Assembly: GCF_034262375.1 (NCBI RefSeq) | Contig: NZ_CP139558.1 | Coordinates: forward strand, 5,580,001 to 5,644,000 | DNA length: 64,000 nucleotides | Direction: 5' to 3' | From: Mucilaginibacter sabulilitoris | Lineage (GTDB): Bacteria > Bacteroidota > Bacteroidia > Sphingobacteriales > Sphingobacteriaceae | Shown here: in pieces, positions 1 through 10,010 of the stretch | Layout: every line of letters begins with the position of its first letter | How positions within the stretch are numbered: position 1 is the first letter of the stretch | Program-made: the position numbers and the translations under genes | The notes under the pieces: generated by a model | What the model saw: only the letters and a program-made list of their open reading frames with translations | Told to the model about the DNA's origin: nothing | Databases searched by the model: none

Positions 1-979
1 CGTCGTAAAGTGAACCGCAACCGCCTGTAATGTACATTTTACGATTCACCACATCGTTCCACATCAAGGTGAGAGTATGCATCAGGGTAGTATCCCCCGT
101 TTCAGCATAAACATCGGCAACGCCTGCAAAAAGATAATTGGCACGTACCGCGTGCCCCATAGCTTGTTTTTGCTGCCTGAATGGGATACGATCCTGGTTA
201 TCATCTGTTCCATTCTCCATCAACCCACGAATGTTGATTAAATTTTTGGCCAATTCGAGATACTTAGGATCGTGTGTAGTGCGGTACATCTCCACTACGC
301 CCATATAATGCGATGGGCAAATAGCGTTTCGTGCTAATTCAGGAGAAGCTGTTTTATAAAATTTGTAAAGATAGTCTGTTGCTTTAACGGCCAGTTTCAG
401 CATACTGGTTTTACCCGTAGCACGGTAATGCACACAAGCAGCGGTCATTAAATGGCCCAAATTGTAGGTTTCGAAATTTAAACGGTCATTAAAGGCTTTT
501 TCCTTACTGCTGCTTTTACGTTCTTCAATAATGGTTGGGGTATGTATATAACCATCAGGCCTTTGTGCTTTGGCTATTACCGCGATAGTTTTATCCATCA
601 GGGCATCCAGCTTAGGGTCGTGGGTTGACGCGTACATGCTGGCTACTGCTTCAAACAGTTTATAAAAATCGCCGTCATGAAACGGCGGGCCCTCATGCGA
701 TCCGGTATCCAGCCCGGCAGCTATTTCAAAATTCCGAAACGCGTGACTGATCTTTGGGTCGGTATATATTCGCCATAGGTTGGGGATCATGGTATCACGG
801 CACACCTTAAACCTGTCGGCCCAAAAGCCATTTGTCCAGGTAACATTACCCATATCCACGCTGCTTAACTTGGCAAATTTACTTTTGTCGGTGTTTACCA
901 AAGCCTTGTTTTGGGCATAGGCACTCCCCGTTAATACTACCAAACAAACAATCAAAAGCTTCATCATTTTGCTCCACAT
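1..979 (-). CDS. GH127-family glycosidase (DUF1680), C-terminus cut by window edge
   Basis: Last visible gene of the long minus-strand operon; about 326 residues are present and the C-terminal part lies beyond base 1. The protein starts with a Sec signal peptide (LLIVCLVVLTGSAYAQ). The (alpha/alpha)6-barrel pattern of GH127/DUF1680 follows: an early VTWTNGFWADRF segment, an HDGDFYK segment, FETYNLGHLMTAA, and near the cut edge MYITGGCGSLYD, which resembles the conserved TGG motif of the family. GH127 members are beta-L-arabinofuranosidases, and one RG-II member removes aceric acid; the second role fits this locus but is inference. The Cys/Glu zinc site lies in the missing part. ATG at 979 is chosen; ATG at 967 is an alternative. 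It begins 14 bp after the GH106 stop. Confidence 0.82.
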   Translation of the reverse strand, partial: MWSKMMKLLIVCLVVLTGSAYAQNKALVNTDKSKFAKLSSVDMGNVTWTNGFWADRFKVCRDTMIPNLWRIYTDPKISHAFRNFEIAAGLDTGSHEGPPFHDGDFYKLFEAVASMYASTHDPKLDALMDKTIAVIAKAQRPDGYIHTPTIIEERKSSSKEKAFNDRLNFETYNLGHLMTAACVHYRATGKTSMLKLAVKATDYLYKFYKTASPELARNAICPSHYMGVVEMYRTTHDPKYLELAKNLINIRGLMENGTDDNQDRIPFRQQKQAMGHAVRANYLFAGVADVYAETGDTTLMHTLTLMWNDVVNRKMYITGGCGSLYD

Positions 980-993
980 ATCTCTAAATTTTA

Positions 994-3900
994 TTAATCC
1001 CTTAAACTTATAATTTTTACCGGCCCTAATAAACCCGCCGGCAATAATGACCTACCTTCTAACCGATAAACTGCATTAGTCCAGGTAACACGTTCCTTTT
1101 CAGGCAAAGCATGATCACCCATTAAACGGTTGGCCCAGGTATTGCTAACTTCAATTTTTAGCCGGTTAACACCTTTTTTTAAGGCTTTGCTGATATTTAC
1201 CTGATATGGATACGCCCAGGCCACACCACAATTTATCCCGTTTACATACACTTCGGCAAGGTTCTCTACACTACCTAAATCGAGCCATATTCCACTCTTA
1301 GCGATATTATTCCATGTAAACGACTGACTATAGCTTGCTGTACCCGAGTAATATTTGATATTATTTTCTTCACGCTTAGACCAATCCTCCAACTGATCAA
1401 ATATTACAGCCTTTTCAGGCCCGGCGTATTTTGGATTGAACTGAACTTTCCATGCACCGGTAAGTGTTTGCACCGGGATTTGAACGGACCAGTTTTTACC
1501 CTTGGCAATTCCAGAAGCCACAGCTTTTTCACGCAGGACGATAAACACCGAGCCGTTTGGAGCCAAATGAACAGGTAACATGGTACGCCCATTTTTTGAC
1601 TGCCATTGATTTACGGCATGAATTTCACCTGTAAGGGCGTCCCAAAGTTCGGGCACAAAACCTGCTGACCTTAAAGATATATCAAGAGTGCGTTCCGCTG
1701 CCTGTTGGTTTGATATAAAGTACAGTTCAAAATCTGATGAGCGCCTGTGTGCCCAGGCTATGTCTTTGGCTTTTTTATCGTTTTCCTGTGCTGTAAAATC
1801 ACGAGCGACACCCAACTCATCAAATGTATCTTTTTGATACGGACCGATAATTACTTTACCTTTTTGAGCCGCATTACTCAATAGTCTTTTACCTTCCTTC
1901 GCAACCGTCGCATCATCAGCCATACCGGGTGCACGCATTGGCTGATTATTAATCAATACCGTTGCCCCTTCATTTACCAATTCCTGTAAGCGTTTTACAA
2001 CCTCTGGCGACGTAAGCCCCGAATCCGGAGACATGGCGTGCGCGCCGGGTATCACCAGCATAGCATAACTTGCACCTCCGGGCAGCGTGATCCTGCCATT
2101 TTTCACTGTAGCTAAACGCAATAAGGCATCACGGTTAAAGGAATCGTAAGCATAACCTCGCAGCGGATCTGTCCAGTTTTCCGGTAAAGCCATGTTGGCC
2201 GAGTGGCTGGCATCAGAGATACTGTTTACTATAGGTTCGCCTTTATTAGCCAGTCTTTCCTTTTCCTGAGCCACCATTTCAGCGCCGAATATCCCGGGCA
2301 AGGTATTAACCAATCTATCAGGTAATATCGCCCGCCGGGGTGTTTCCTCGCCCGTAAACACGGCTATATCAGTTACCGGATGGCCTTGCTGCAGCAAGGC
2401 CTGGCACCGCTGTATATAATCAAACCATGCTTTACCGGGTTTCCACCAGGTTTGGTCGCGCTGAAAAAACATGCCGATGCCGTCCAGCGTCATACCGGGT
2501 TTACGGTCGAGCCATGGATTGTGCACATTTACATGAAACACATAGCGATTAATACCCAGGGCAAAATTCAAATCGGCCATGGCTTTCAACATGGCAGGAT
2601 GTTCGTCCCATAATAATCTCAATTCGGTAAAAGCTTCGGCCTGGATAATATTTTTTCCGTAAATGTGCCCTCCCGAAATGGCATCGAGCATATCATTGGG
2701 CTTATCATGTGTAGGACTGCGAAACCAGAATTCACCCATCGGCACATCAGCCAGTTGATAATGCAGCATGCCGTCGCTCATCATTGTTGGGGCCACGCTT
2801 TCGGCCGTAAAAGTGCAGCCTTTTTCATATGCCAGTTTGGCCATAGTGCCATAAAAATTATCAACCAACAGCTCGGCAATGGTTTCGCGCACATCGCTCA
2901 GTACTTTTTCAGATTCACCGGCGCTTTGCACCGGTATACCAGCCATTACGGGCAGGTAAGGTAGCAGATCATACCCCCTGCGTTTTTTAAATTCTGCCGC
3001 AAATACCGGCGACCAGTTTTGGCTGCCGCATTCCCAGCTGTCGATATGGAATATCTTTAAAACTTTCTTCGCCAGTTCCGGCCCTGCTTGCCTTACCGCC
3101 TCCCCAAACCAATGATCAAACTGTACTTTAGCAGCTTCGGGATTAAATTTATCACATTCCAAACCATTACCCGCGCCACCAGTTGCATTGGTGTGCCCGG
3201 TGGAGGTGTGCCCTATACGCAAAATAGTCCATTGCCCTGCGGGTACATTCCAGTTAAGCCGGCCATTGGCATCGAGCTCATTGGTTAAATTAATGATCTT
3301 ATCTTTAGGGATGCATAGCTCCTGAGGTAGTTGTGTGATGGTAGTACGTTTGCTTATACGCCATACTTCACCCGTTTTACTCTCATACTGGTGAATGCGA
3401 GGTTCGGCAGATAGCTCAATACCCGAAAGTTTAAGCGAAGGTTTCCATTTGGCAAAATCAAGATCTTCCGCGCCCGGTTCTGAGCCTGTTTTATCGTATA
3501 CAAACCTGAAATATCTTGAGGTAGTGGGCACAATTTCATTTGTTATTTCTGCATCACCATCCTGCCAGCCGTGGCGCGGTGGCTGCAATTTACCTAACGA
3601 GCGAAATATTCGGCCATCGTCGCTTACTTCTACCTGTAAACGTTCAGATTGATAGTTACTGGCTGTGGTATGAATTACCAGCGAACGGCAGGTAAAAGGC
3701 TTTTCAAATTCCAGTTGTATCCAGCAGGGTTCATTAGTGGCAAAGCTTTTTTTGTTGCCGTTTTCGGCAAGATATTGCAGATCAGTACCGACAATACTGG
3801 TGGTTACCTTTGGCCGGGCATCATAACTACTTGTACCCTCACCCGGTAAAGAAGGATACGCCAGCACCTCAATGTCTTTATAGTAATTTTTGTAATGCGC

Positions 3901-4395
3901 GGGTTTAGGTAACGTATCCTGATAGGTTCTCCCCCCTATAACCAATGTTTTTGACCATACCACTTTTTGCATAGAAAGCTCCGGCGTAATCCAGGGGCCA
4001 CCGGCCAAAGCAAAACCATCGCAATCATGCATGGCCAGTTTAACACCTATGCGGTCGGCTTCCTGCATGGCAAATTTAACCATGGCCCACCATTGCGGTG
4101 TAAGCTGCTCTATGGCAGGGGTTAAATATGGTGGATTAGCTACCCCTTTTATAGGCATCAAATAAGCGCCGCCAATACCAGCCTGTTTCATGGCCTGCAG
4201 ATCGGCAGTAATACCTTCACGGGTCACGGCGGCCTGCATCCAGTACCAAAATACCCAGGGTTTAGCCGATTCGGGTGGATGAAGAAATGCCTGTTTTAGC
4301 TCATCTTTTGAACGGGAAACACTTCGTACCTGAGCTGTTACCTGCAATACCAAACAGCTAACACAAAGGGTAAGTATAAAGGTGAATTTCCTCAT
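994..4395 (-). CDS. GH106 alpha-L-rhamnosidase, exported
   Basis: 1133 residues, a usual length for GH106. A signal peptide (about residues 1-21, ending VTAQ) is followed by the family-typical N-terminus KPWVFWYWMQAAVTREGI and by AGIGGAYLMPIKG, the start of the TIM barrel. Residues about 200-335 resemble a discoidin/F5-8-type sandwich (WIQLEFEKPFTCRSLVIHT). The segment FHIDSWECGSQNW (about 449-461) holds a Glu near 455, the likely catalytic acid by analogy with the Bacteroides RG-II GH106 enzyme. A C-terminal jelly roll (about 1035-1100, EVYVNGINCGVAW) closes the protein. It should remove alpha-L-rhamnose from a pectin side chain in the periplasm. It sits 4 bp after the GH2 gene, so the two are surely cotranscribed. 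Confidence 0.9.
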   Translation of the reverse strand: MRKFTFILTLCVSCLVLQVTAQVRSVSRSKDELKQAFLHPPESAKPWVFWYWMQAAVTREGITADLQAMKQAGIGGAYLMPIKGVANPPYLTPAIEQLTPQWWAMVKFAMQEADRIGVKLAMHDCDGFALAGGPWITPELSMQKVVWSKTLVIGGRTYQDTLPKPAHYKNYYKDIEVLAYPSLPGEGTSSYDARPKVTTSIVGTDLQYLAENGNKKSFATNEPCWIQLEFEKPFTCRSLVIHTTASNYQSERLQVEVSDDGRIFRSLGKLQPPRHGWQDGDAEITNEIVPTTSRYFRFVYDKTGSEPGAEDLDFAKWKPSLKLSGIELSAEPRIHQYESKTGEVWRISKRTTITQLPQELCIPKDKIINLTNELDANGRLNWNVPAGQWTILRIGHTSTGHTNATGGAGNGLECDKFNPEAAKVQFDHWFGEAVRQAGPELAKKVLKIFHIDSWECGSQNWSPVFAAEFKKRRGYDLLPYLPVMAGIPVQSAGESEKVLSDVRETIAELLVDNFYGTMAKLAYEKGCTFTAESVAPTMMSDGMLHYQLADVPMGEFWFRSPTHDKPNDMLDAISGGHIYGKNIIQAEAFTELRLLWDEHPAMLKAMADLNFALGINRYVFHVNVHNPWLDRKPGMTLDGIGMFFQRDQTWWKPGKAWFDYIQRCQALLQQGHPVTDIAVFTGEETPRRAILPDRLVNTLPGIFGAEMVAQEKERLANKGEPIVNSISDASHSANMALPENWTDPLRGYAYDSFNRDALLRLATVKNGRITLPGGASYAMLVIPGAHAMSPDSGLTSPEVVKRLQELVNEGATVLINNQPMRAPGMADDATVAKEGKRLLSNAAQKGKVIIGPYQKDTFDELGVARDFTAQENDKKAKDIAWAHRRSSDFELYFISNQQAAERTLDISLRSAGFVPELWDALTGEIHAVNQWQSKNGRTMLPVHLAPNGSVFIVLREKAVASGIAKGKNWSVQIPVQTLTGAWKVQFNPKYAGPEKAVIFDQLEDWSKREENNIKYYSGTASYSQSFTWNNIAKSGIWLDLGSVENLAEVYVNGINCGVAWAYPYQVNISKALKKGVNRLKIEVSNTWANRLMGDHALPEKERVTWTNAVYRLEGRSLLPAGLLGPVKIISLRD

Positions 4396-4399
4396 GCTA

Positions 4400-7300
4400 T
4401 TATTTGAATTTTATTTTACGGGCCGCATCACCTGCTTTATCAGCAGCACCACTGTAAGGCGCGATATAAAAACTATAATGATAATTTCCCGATGGTATGC
4501 GATATTGCTCAAGTGGCTCGGCTACTTCACTCCAGCTATCATTACCTCCCACGCCCATCTGCTTCAGATCAATGTTGAGGGTAATAAAACTCGCGTCTTT
4601 CAGCTTGTTGGTGTGTTTGGCATGTACTATATTATCCTCCGTGTAAGGCCAGGCGCTCATACTAAGCAAACTATCGGCTACCACCAGCAGACCACCGGTC
4701 TTGTTGTCAGATAACAACATCCAGCGTACATCTGTACGGTTACCATTTTCCTGCGGCACCACATAGGGCTCCATAAACTGATGAATGGGTTTCGAATAAA
4801 CACCTGCGTCAGACCCTGTGCGCCTGTCGACGTAGTTCTCATACGGGCCCCGGCCGTAATAGGTGATGTTGCTATCGGCCCGGAGGATAGCCGTTTGCAT
4901 ACCCACTTTAGGCAAGTTGGGAAGGTTTTTATCGGCGTGTAAATCATACTCAATTTTTATATTGCCATCCCCTTTTATTGAATATACTATTTTTACTATT
5001 GCGCTATCACCAATTAAAGTATAAGTGCTGTTAACTTTTACAACTCCCTTTTGGGGTTGCTCTACAGTAATACTTTTTAGCTTAGGTTCATTATTAAACC
5101 ATGACTTTAATTTCTTCTCAGCTTTCCATCCGCGATGATCATTATCTGTGACAGGTCTGGTAAAGTGCGGTAACAAGGGTGCAAATATCTGCTGTTTTCC
5201 ATTCCATAAGTAAGAGTTCAACGCACCATTCGTTTTACTGATTTGAATTTTAAAATTGCCCCCGCTGATATTATATACAGATGCATCATCCGCTAAAGTA
5301 ATATTGGGATAATTAGCAGACCTAGATTTTGTGACAAGTGTACTCGAGTTAAGTTCAAACTGATCTTCAGCCACCTCATACCCTTTTGCTGCCCAGGGTT
5401 TATCTTCCGCAAGTGTAAAATGAATATCAGCCAGGTATTCGTGACCGGACTTTAATGTGGGCAGATAAGACTTTATGCTAATAACCGTATCCCCATCAGC
5501 TACAAGGTTAATATGCGGCAATTGTTTTTTAGCGATGATATTGCCATCTTCCCGTACCTGCAGGTACACATCATATTCATTCAGGTTAGCTACACTATGC
5601 CAGTTTTTGATATGGATGAGCCCTTTAGCTGCATCGGTTAATTCGCAAACAGCGGGTTGAAAAACATGCTTGCATTCGTATATGGCAGGCTTGGGACGAC
5701 CATCTGACGCCACGATTCCCTTGATGGTGAAATTATCAAAATAATGCTCGCCATAGTCGCCGCCGTAGGCATAATATGGTGTACCGGCTGAATCTTTCTT
5801 TAACAAACCCTGATCTTTAAACTCCCAGATTGCACCACCGATAATGCGTTTGGTTGACCGCCACTGATCCCAAAATTCTTTCAGGTTACCATTAGAGTTG
5901 CCCATCGCGTGGGAATACTCCACAAAAAATATAGGCCGGGTATCGCCGTTCTGCTGGTTAGCCAGCAAAGGAGCTGTATACAAGCCGGGATACATGCGGC
6001 TCACAATATCCACATAAGGCTGATCGATTGGGTTTTGCAAGCGATGAGAATGGTCGTTAGTTTTAGGATAGCGCGGATCTGTCGGATCAATATATCCTTC
6101 TGCCTGTGGTGTTCCCTGTGCCGGTTCGTAATGCACCGGGCGGGTAATGTCAAAATCATGGATCCAACCGGCCATTGCCGCATGATTAGGCCCGCGCCCG
6201 GCCTCGTTGCCTAAACTCCAGATGATAATGCTCGGATGATTTTTATCGCGCATCACCATGCGTGTAGCCCGGTCGAGATAGGCGCCGGTCCACATGGGGT
6301 CGTTACTTAATTTTGAACCCAAACCATGCGTTTCCAGATTGGCTTCATCAATTACGAGGATACCGTACTGATCGCACAGGTCGTACAAGTATGGGTCCAT
6401 TGGATAATGACTGGTGCGGATACAATTGAAATTAAATCTCTTGATCGTGCGCACATCGTTCAAAATATCCTCGCGCGACAAGGCCTTACCTTTTATCGGA
6501 TCGTGATCGGGACGGTTTACACCATACAGGTAAGTTATCTTCCCGTTGATAAGCAACTTGCCGTTGCCCTTACCAAACTCAATACTCCGGATACCAACTT
6601 TGCAGCTTTTTACTTCAAGCGTGTGACCGGTGCTGTCAACCAGCGAGAGTGTCAGCGTGTACAGGTTTGGTTCTTCATCACTCCACTTATCGGGGTTTTT
6701 CAGTTTGGTTTCCAGCAAGCCGAATTTTACATTGTCTAACCGCGGATATATTTCATTAATAATGCTTTCTACACTGCGTTCAATCGGTTTCTGTAAAACC
6801 GCCTTGTTGTTTTTATCAAAAAGCCGAGCCTCGATCTTATATCCAGGAACAGCTTTACCGGTAAGGTTCTCTATCCGCGGGCGAATGCTGAACACCGCGT
6901 CTTTATACTGTTTATCGAGTTTGGCCTGCCATTGAAAATCGGCTATTCTCAATTTTGGTTCGGCCAGCAGCATTACCTCCCGGTGGATACCACTCATGCG
7001 CCATTGATCCTGGTCTTCCAAAAAGTAGCCATCGCTCCAGCGGATCACCTGTACCGATACCACATTTTCTCCGGCCTGCAAATACGGGGTAATATTAAAC
7101 TCGGAGGGTAAAAAACTATCCTCACCATAGCCTAAGAATTTCCCGTTCAACCACACCTTAAAACCAGAACTAACACCGCCAAAATGCAGGGTAATATTCA
7201 TATCCTTCCAGTTGGCTGGCAAGGTAAATGTGCGTTGATAACTGCCTACACCATTATAATCCTGCGGCACATGAGGCGGATTAACCGGCCGGAAAGGGTA

Positions 7301-7693
7301 AACCGCGCTTTTGTATATCGGCCTGTCATATCCTTGCATTTCAATACTTGATGGTACAATGATCTTTTTCCACCCGCTTACCCGGTTCCTATAAAAATCC
7401 TTTGGTGCATCGGTAGGTTTTGATGCATAGCTAAAATCCCAATAACCATTTAACGACAGTATCCTGCCCGACTTTTCCCGATCACCTGCTAAAGCTTCCT
7501 GCACACTGGCATAAGAATAAGCTGTTGCGCGTGCCGGGTCGCGGTTAATGCCATCAACCTGTGGGTTTTCCCATGGCTCTGCATCGTAAACAACAGGCAC
7601 ATTGGGTATAGGAGCAGGGGTTTTATCAACCAACTGAGCGTAACCGCTAAGGGTAAATAACAGATTAACTATTATGGCTATGTATTTTCGCAT
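4400..7693 (-). CDS. GH2 beta-galactosidase (LacZ-type, five-domain), exported
   Basis: 1097 residues with a signal peptide (ends SGYAQ). The domain order is that of LacZ: N-terminal jelly roll with PVNPPHVPQDYNGVGSYQR (about 136-154), an Ig-like domain, a TIM barrel, a further sandwich, and a C-terminal beta-galactosidase small-chain domain with YYGRGPYENYVDR. The acid/base Glu is in SLGNEAGRGPNH (about E497) and the nucleophile in FFVEYSHAMGNS (about E592). The motifs are complete, so the enzyme should be active. In RG-II a beta-D-galactose occurs in side chain B, which is a plausible target, but GH2 members also act on arabinopyranose and uronic acids. The gene is followed after 4 bp by GH106 and preceded by a 119-bp gap with REP-like hairpins. 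Confidence 0.9.
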   Translation of the reverse strand: MRKYIAIIVNLLFTLSGYAQLVDKTPAPIPNVPVVYDAEPWENPQVDGINRDPARATAYSYASVQEALAGDREKSGRILSLNGYWDFSYASKPTDAPKDFYRNRVSGWKKIIVPSSIEMQGYDRPIYKSAVYPFRPVNPPHVPQDYNGVGSYQRTFTLPANWKDMNITLHFGGVSSGFKVWLNGKFLGYGEDSFLPSEFNITPYLQAGENVVSVQVIRWSDGYFLEDQDQWRMSGIHREVMLLAEPKLRIADFQWQAKLDKQYKDAVFSIRPRIENLTGKAVPGYKIEARLFDKNNKAVLQKPIERSVESIINEIYPRLDNVKFGLLETKLKNPDKWSDEEPNLYTLTLSLVDSTGHTLEVKSCKVGIRSIEFGKGNGKLLINGKITYLYGVNRPDHDPIKGKALSREDILNDVRTIKRFNFNCIRTSHYPMDPYLYDLCDQYGILVIDEANLETHGLGSKLSNDPMWTGAYLDRATRMVMRDKNHPSIIIWSLGNEAGRGPNHAAMAGWIHDFDITRPVHYEPAQGTPQAEGYIDPTDPRYPKTNDHSHRLQNPIDQPYVDIVSRMYPGLYTAPLLANQQNGDTRPIFFVEYSHAMGNSNGNLKEFWDQWRSTKRIIGGAIWEFKDQGLLKKDSAGTPYYAYGGDYGEHYFDNFTIKGIVASDGRPKPAIYECKHVFQPAVCELTDAAKGLIHIKNWHSVANLNEYDVYLQVREDGNIIAKKQLPHINLVADGDTVISIKSYLPTLKSGHEYLADIHFTLAEDKPWAAKGYEVAEDQFELNSSTLVTKSRSANYPNITLADDASVYNISGGNFKIQISKTNGALNSYLWNGKQQIFAPLLPHFTRPVTDNDHRGWKAEKKLKSWFNNEPKLKSITVEQPQKGVVKVNSTYTLIGDSAIVKIVYSIKGDGNIKIEYDLHADKNLPNLPKVGMQTAILRADSNITYYGRGPYENYVDRRTGSDAGVYSKPIHQFMEPYVVPQENGNRTDVRWMLLSDNKTGGLLVVADSLLSMSAWPYTEDNIVHAKHTNKLKDASFITLNIDLKQMGVGGNDSWSEVAEPLEQYRIPSGNYHYSFYIAPYSGAADKAGDAARKIKFK

Positions 7694-7705
7694 CTATTTT
7701 AGGTA

Positions 7706-7799
7706 GCTCCTATGGAGCAAAACTCTTTTGTTATTTTTCTAAAAATGTTTTGTCCCTCTGGGACATTAAGTATGCCAACAAATCCTCTCCTTTGGAGAG
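7706..7799. repeat. REP-like cluster of three small hairpins
   Basis: The 119-bp gap between the GH2 and GH78 genes holds three perfect inverted repeats, each with a 3-nt loop: GCTCC/GGAGC at 7706-7718, TGTCCC/GGGACA at 7751-7765, and CTCTCC/GGAGAG at 7785-7799. The text between the first two is AT-rich. Regularly spaced hairpins of this kind look like the short interspersed repeats common in Sphingobacteriaceae genomes. None is followed by a T-run on either strand, so they are poor terminators. An effect on mRNA stability within the operon is possible. Confidence 0.5.
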
Positions 7800-7812
7800 A
7801 ATTTAGGAAAGG

Positions 7813-10008
7813 TTACAGCGCACTATAATCAACCGTATATTTCGTCCCTTTGGCAATGCTCAGTTCATAAATATTTTTACCTTTTGCTTTTACAGAGCCT
7901 TCTTTACAAACCGGCGTAGAACTGCTCGCAAAACGTAAAATTCCTGTACCGGTATCGCCACTTACCTTAATTTGTTTGGTACTGCAGTACACTTTTATAT
8001 CTCCTTTTGGTGTGGGAACACTGCCTTCCATCCATTGCAAGCCACCCAGTTTTGGTTCTATAGTATATTGCTGATATGCCGGTGCAGTAGGTTTAACACC
8101 CAAATAGTATTTACCCAACAGGTATATGGGGCTTGCACCCCAGGCATGGCACAAACTTTTACCAAACGGACGACCATACATGGCATAGTGCGCAGATCCG
8201 CTTTTGTTAGGATCATATTCCTCCCAAAAGGTGGTGGCTCCCAGTTTAAGCATGCCTCCCCAGTAATCTTTCATTTCTTTAAGCACATAACTTTGCTCTC
8301 CCATAGCGCAAAGGGCTTCCAGTTCATAAAAGCGCATGTACGGGGTGGTTATCTTTTGAACTTTATCGTTCAGCAGTACATATTTTTTAACATCATGCTT
8401 TTGTGCCTCAGTGAAATAGTTAAAGAAAATGGAGAACATGTTGGCATAGCGGGTTACATTATCTGTTTGCTTACCATTTACACGGCTATGCACCAAAGCA
8501 TGTTTCTGATTGTTCCAGTAATAAGTGAATATTTTTGATTTTAACCCTGTTGACAATTGATTATATCGCGTTGCACCCGGCTTATCCTGCATGATATTGG
8601 CACACAAAGCCATAGTTTCCAGGCTACGGCAGAGCAGCAATTGTTCAAAACTTACTTCGCCCTGTTTGCTCAGTTTATCCGCCCAGTCAATAAATACCCA
8701 ATCACCGGGCAAACCTTCCATCAGCCCATCCTTATCCCTGCGAGATAAGCAATAGCTCATCAGGCTTTGCATGCGTGGGTACATTTGTTTAATAAAGCTT
8801 TTGTCGCCTGTGTACTGATAATAATCATAAATACCCATAAACCAGTAAAAGGTATAGTCCATAATGGTATTAATGTGACTGGTCACCGGATCTTTTCCCC
8901 TGAGTGCATATAAAGTGCGGGTAACAGTAGGCGAATCAAAATAGAGATAATAATTCATCAAATAGCTTTGATAGGCATCACCCGACCATACCCACCTATC
9001 GCGTTTAATGCCATCAATAAAGAATTCGCGGGTGTTCAGATGCAGGGTATAAGCCGACACATCCCATATTTTATTGATCTCGTCGTCAGAACAACGGAAG
9101 CTCCCTCTTTGCTCTACCGGCGAATATTCATACAGCATGGATATGTCATCTGCACTCACATTATCATCAAACAAAACGTTAATATACCTGAAAGCCCGTG
9201 AGCCTTCCATAGTAAAATCAGCCTTTTGCGGCTGGTTAATATGTATACTGTCTAACAGTTCGCAGGTAGCGGTAGCCAGCGCTTCTTCTTTTGACTCACC
9301 ATAGCAAACCTTAACATTACCGGTTCCTTTTAGTCCGATCAACTTAGCGTAACCGAAAGTCTCCTTACCAAAGTCAACCAGTATGGAGTGTTCTTTTCTT
9401 TCTGTTTTTTCCGGACGATGTTCTTCAGTAGGCAAACGAAATGTAGATGGCGTTTTATCAGCCGAATCAAAATTCCATGCCCCGGCAGCTACGTACTGTG
9501 TAGCCGATACATCCGATGTTTTGCCTGAGGCGTCAATCCATTCCTTGTCTTCATAGGTAACCAGCCATGATGTGTCCGATGCCAGATGCGGCCCCTTTAC
9601 ATATATAGCAGGTACACCACCCTGGTTATACACCTTTAGGCTTAACCTATGCTTACCTGCCGGGATATTAATAGATTTTGGATAACCAGAGAAAGCTTTT
9701 CCATCAAGCTTCACATTATACTGCCCTTCAACAGCAAGTTCTACTGTTTCGGCATTGGGCAGCACGAAGTCCTTATGAAAATCAATAAGCGCGTAATGGC
9801 TGTCGAGTTTCCAGAACGGCGGAAAAAATGCCCCGCGTTCGGTACGCCTGTTTTGCATTTTATTGCTTAGCCATACTTCATAATCACCCGGGTACCAGAT
9901 CCATGTTGCTTTCTGCGCTCGGGCCATGTCTGCAAAAAACATAAAGCCAAAACAGAGCATAACAACCGACCAGTTTTTAAATTTCTTATAGGTATAAATG
10001 ATATTCAT
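7813..10008 (-). CDS. GH78-type alpha-L-rhamnosidase, short form, exported
   Basis: 731 residues, shorter than the other two GH78 proteins here (917 and 920). A signal peptide with a slightly long N-region ends at MARAQ. N-terminal sandwiches (KATWIWYPGDYEVW, ILVDFGKETFGYAKL) precede an (alpha/alpha)6 barrel. The acid region reads EFFIDGIKRDRWVWSGDA (about 328-345), where classical members carry DCPQR-E. The Glu is replaced by Asp in this alignment, a variant I believe recurs in a Bacteroidota subgroup. A later GATTFWEEYDP supplies the second acidic site. The predicted job is removal of rhamnose, or a similar deoxy sugar, from RG-II side chains. The gene ends 2 bp before the symporter stop region begins to be read upstream, so it is in the same transcript. 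Confidence 0.82.
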   Translation of the reverse strand: MNIIYTYKKFKNWSVVMLCFGFMFFADMARAQKATWIWYPGDYEVWLSNKMQNRRTERGAFFPPFWKLDSHYALIDFHKDFVLPNAETVELAVEGQYNVKLDGKAFSGYPKSINIPAGKHRLSLKVYNQGGVPAIYVKGPHLASDTSWLVTYEDKEWIDASGKTSDVSATQYVAAGAWNFDSADKTPSTFRLPTEEHRPEKTERKEHSILVDFGKETFGYAKLIGLKGTGNVKVCYGESKEEALATATCELLDSIHINQPQKADFTMEGSRAFRYINVLFDDNVSADDISMLYEYSPVEQRGSFRCSDDEINKIWDVSAYTLHLNTREFFIDGIKRDRWVWSGDAYQSYLMNYYLYFDSPTVTRTLYALRGKDPVTSHINTIMDYTFYWFMGIYDYYQYTGDKSFIKQMYPRMQSLMSYCLSRRDKDGLMEGLPGDWVFIDWADKLSKQGEVSFEQLLLCRSLETMALCANIMQDKPGATRYNQLSTGLKSKIFTYYWNNQKHALVHSRVNGKQTDNVTRYANMFSIFFNYFTEAQKHDVKKYVLLNDKVQKITTPYMRFYELEALCAMGEQSYVLKEMKDYWGGMLKLGATTFWEEYDPNKSGSAHYAMYGRPFGKSLCHAWGASPIYLLGKYYLGVKPTAPAYQQYTIEPKLGGLQWMEGSVPTPKGDIKVYCSTKQIKVSGDTGTGILRFASSSTPVCKEGSVKAKGKNIYELSIAKGTKYTVDYSAL

Positions 10009-10010
10009 GA

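Noticed and set aside
2380..6739. Plus-strand frames of 77-137 codons inside the GH106 and GH2 genes, and similar frames across the window
   Set aside because: They mirror the reading frame of strongly supported minus-strand genes and show no recognisable domains.
7706..7799. The three hairpins as a rho-independent terminator
   Set aside because: Stems are only 5-6 bp and no T-run follows on the minus strand.
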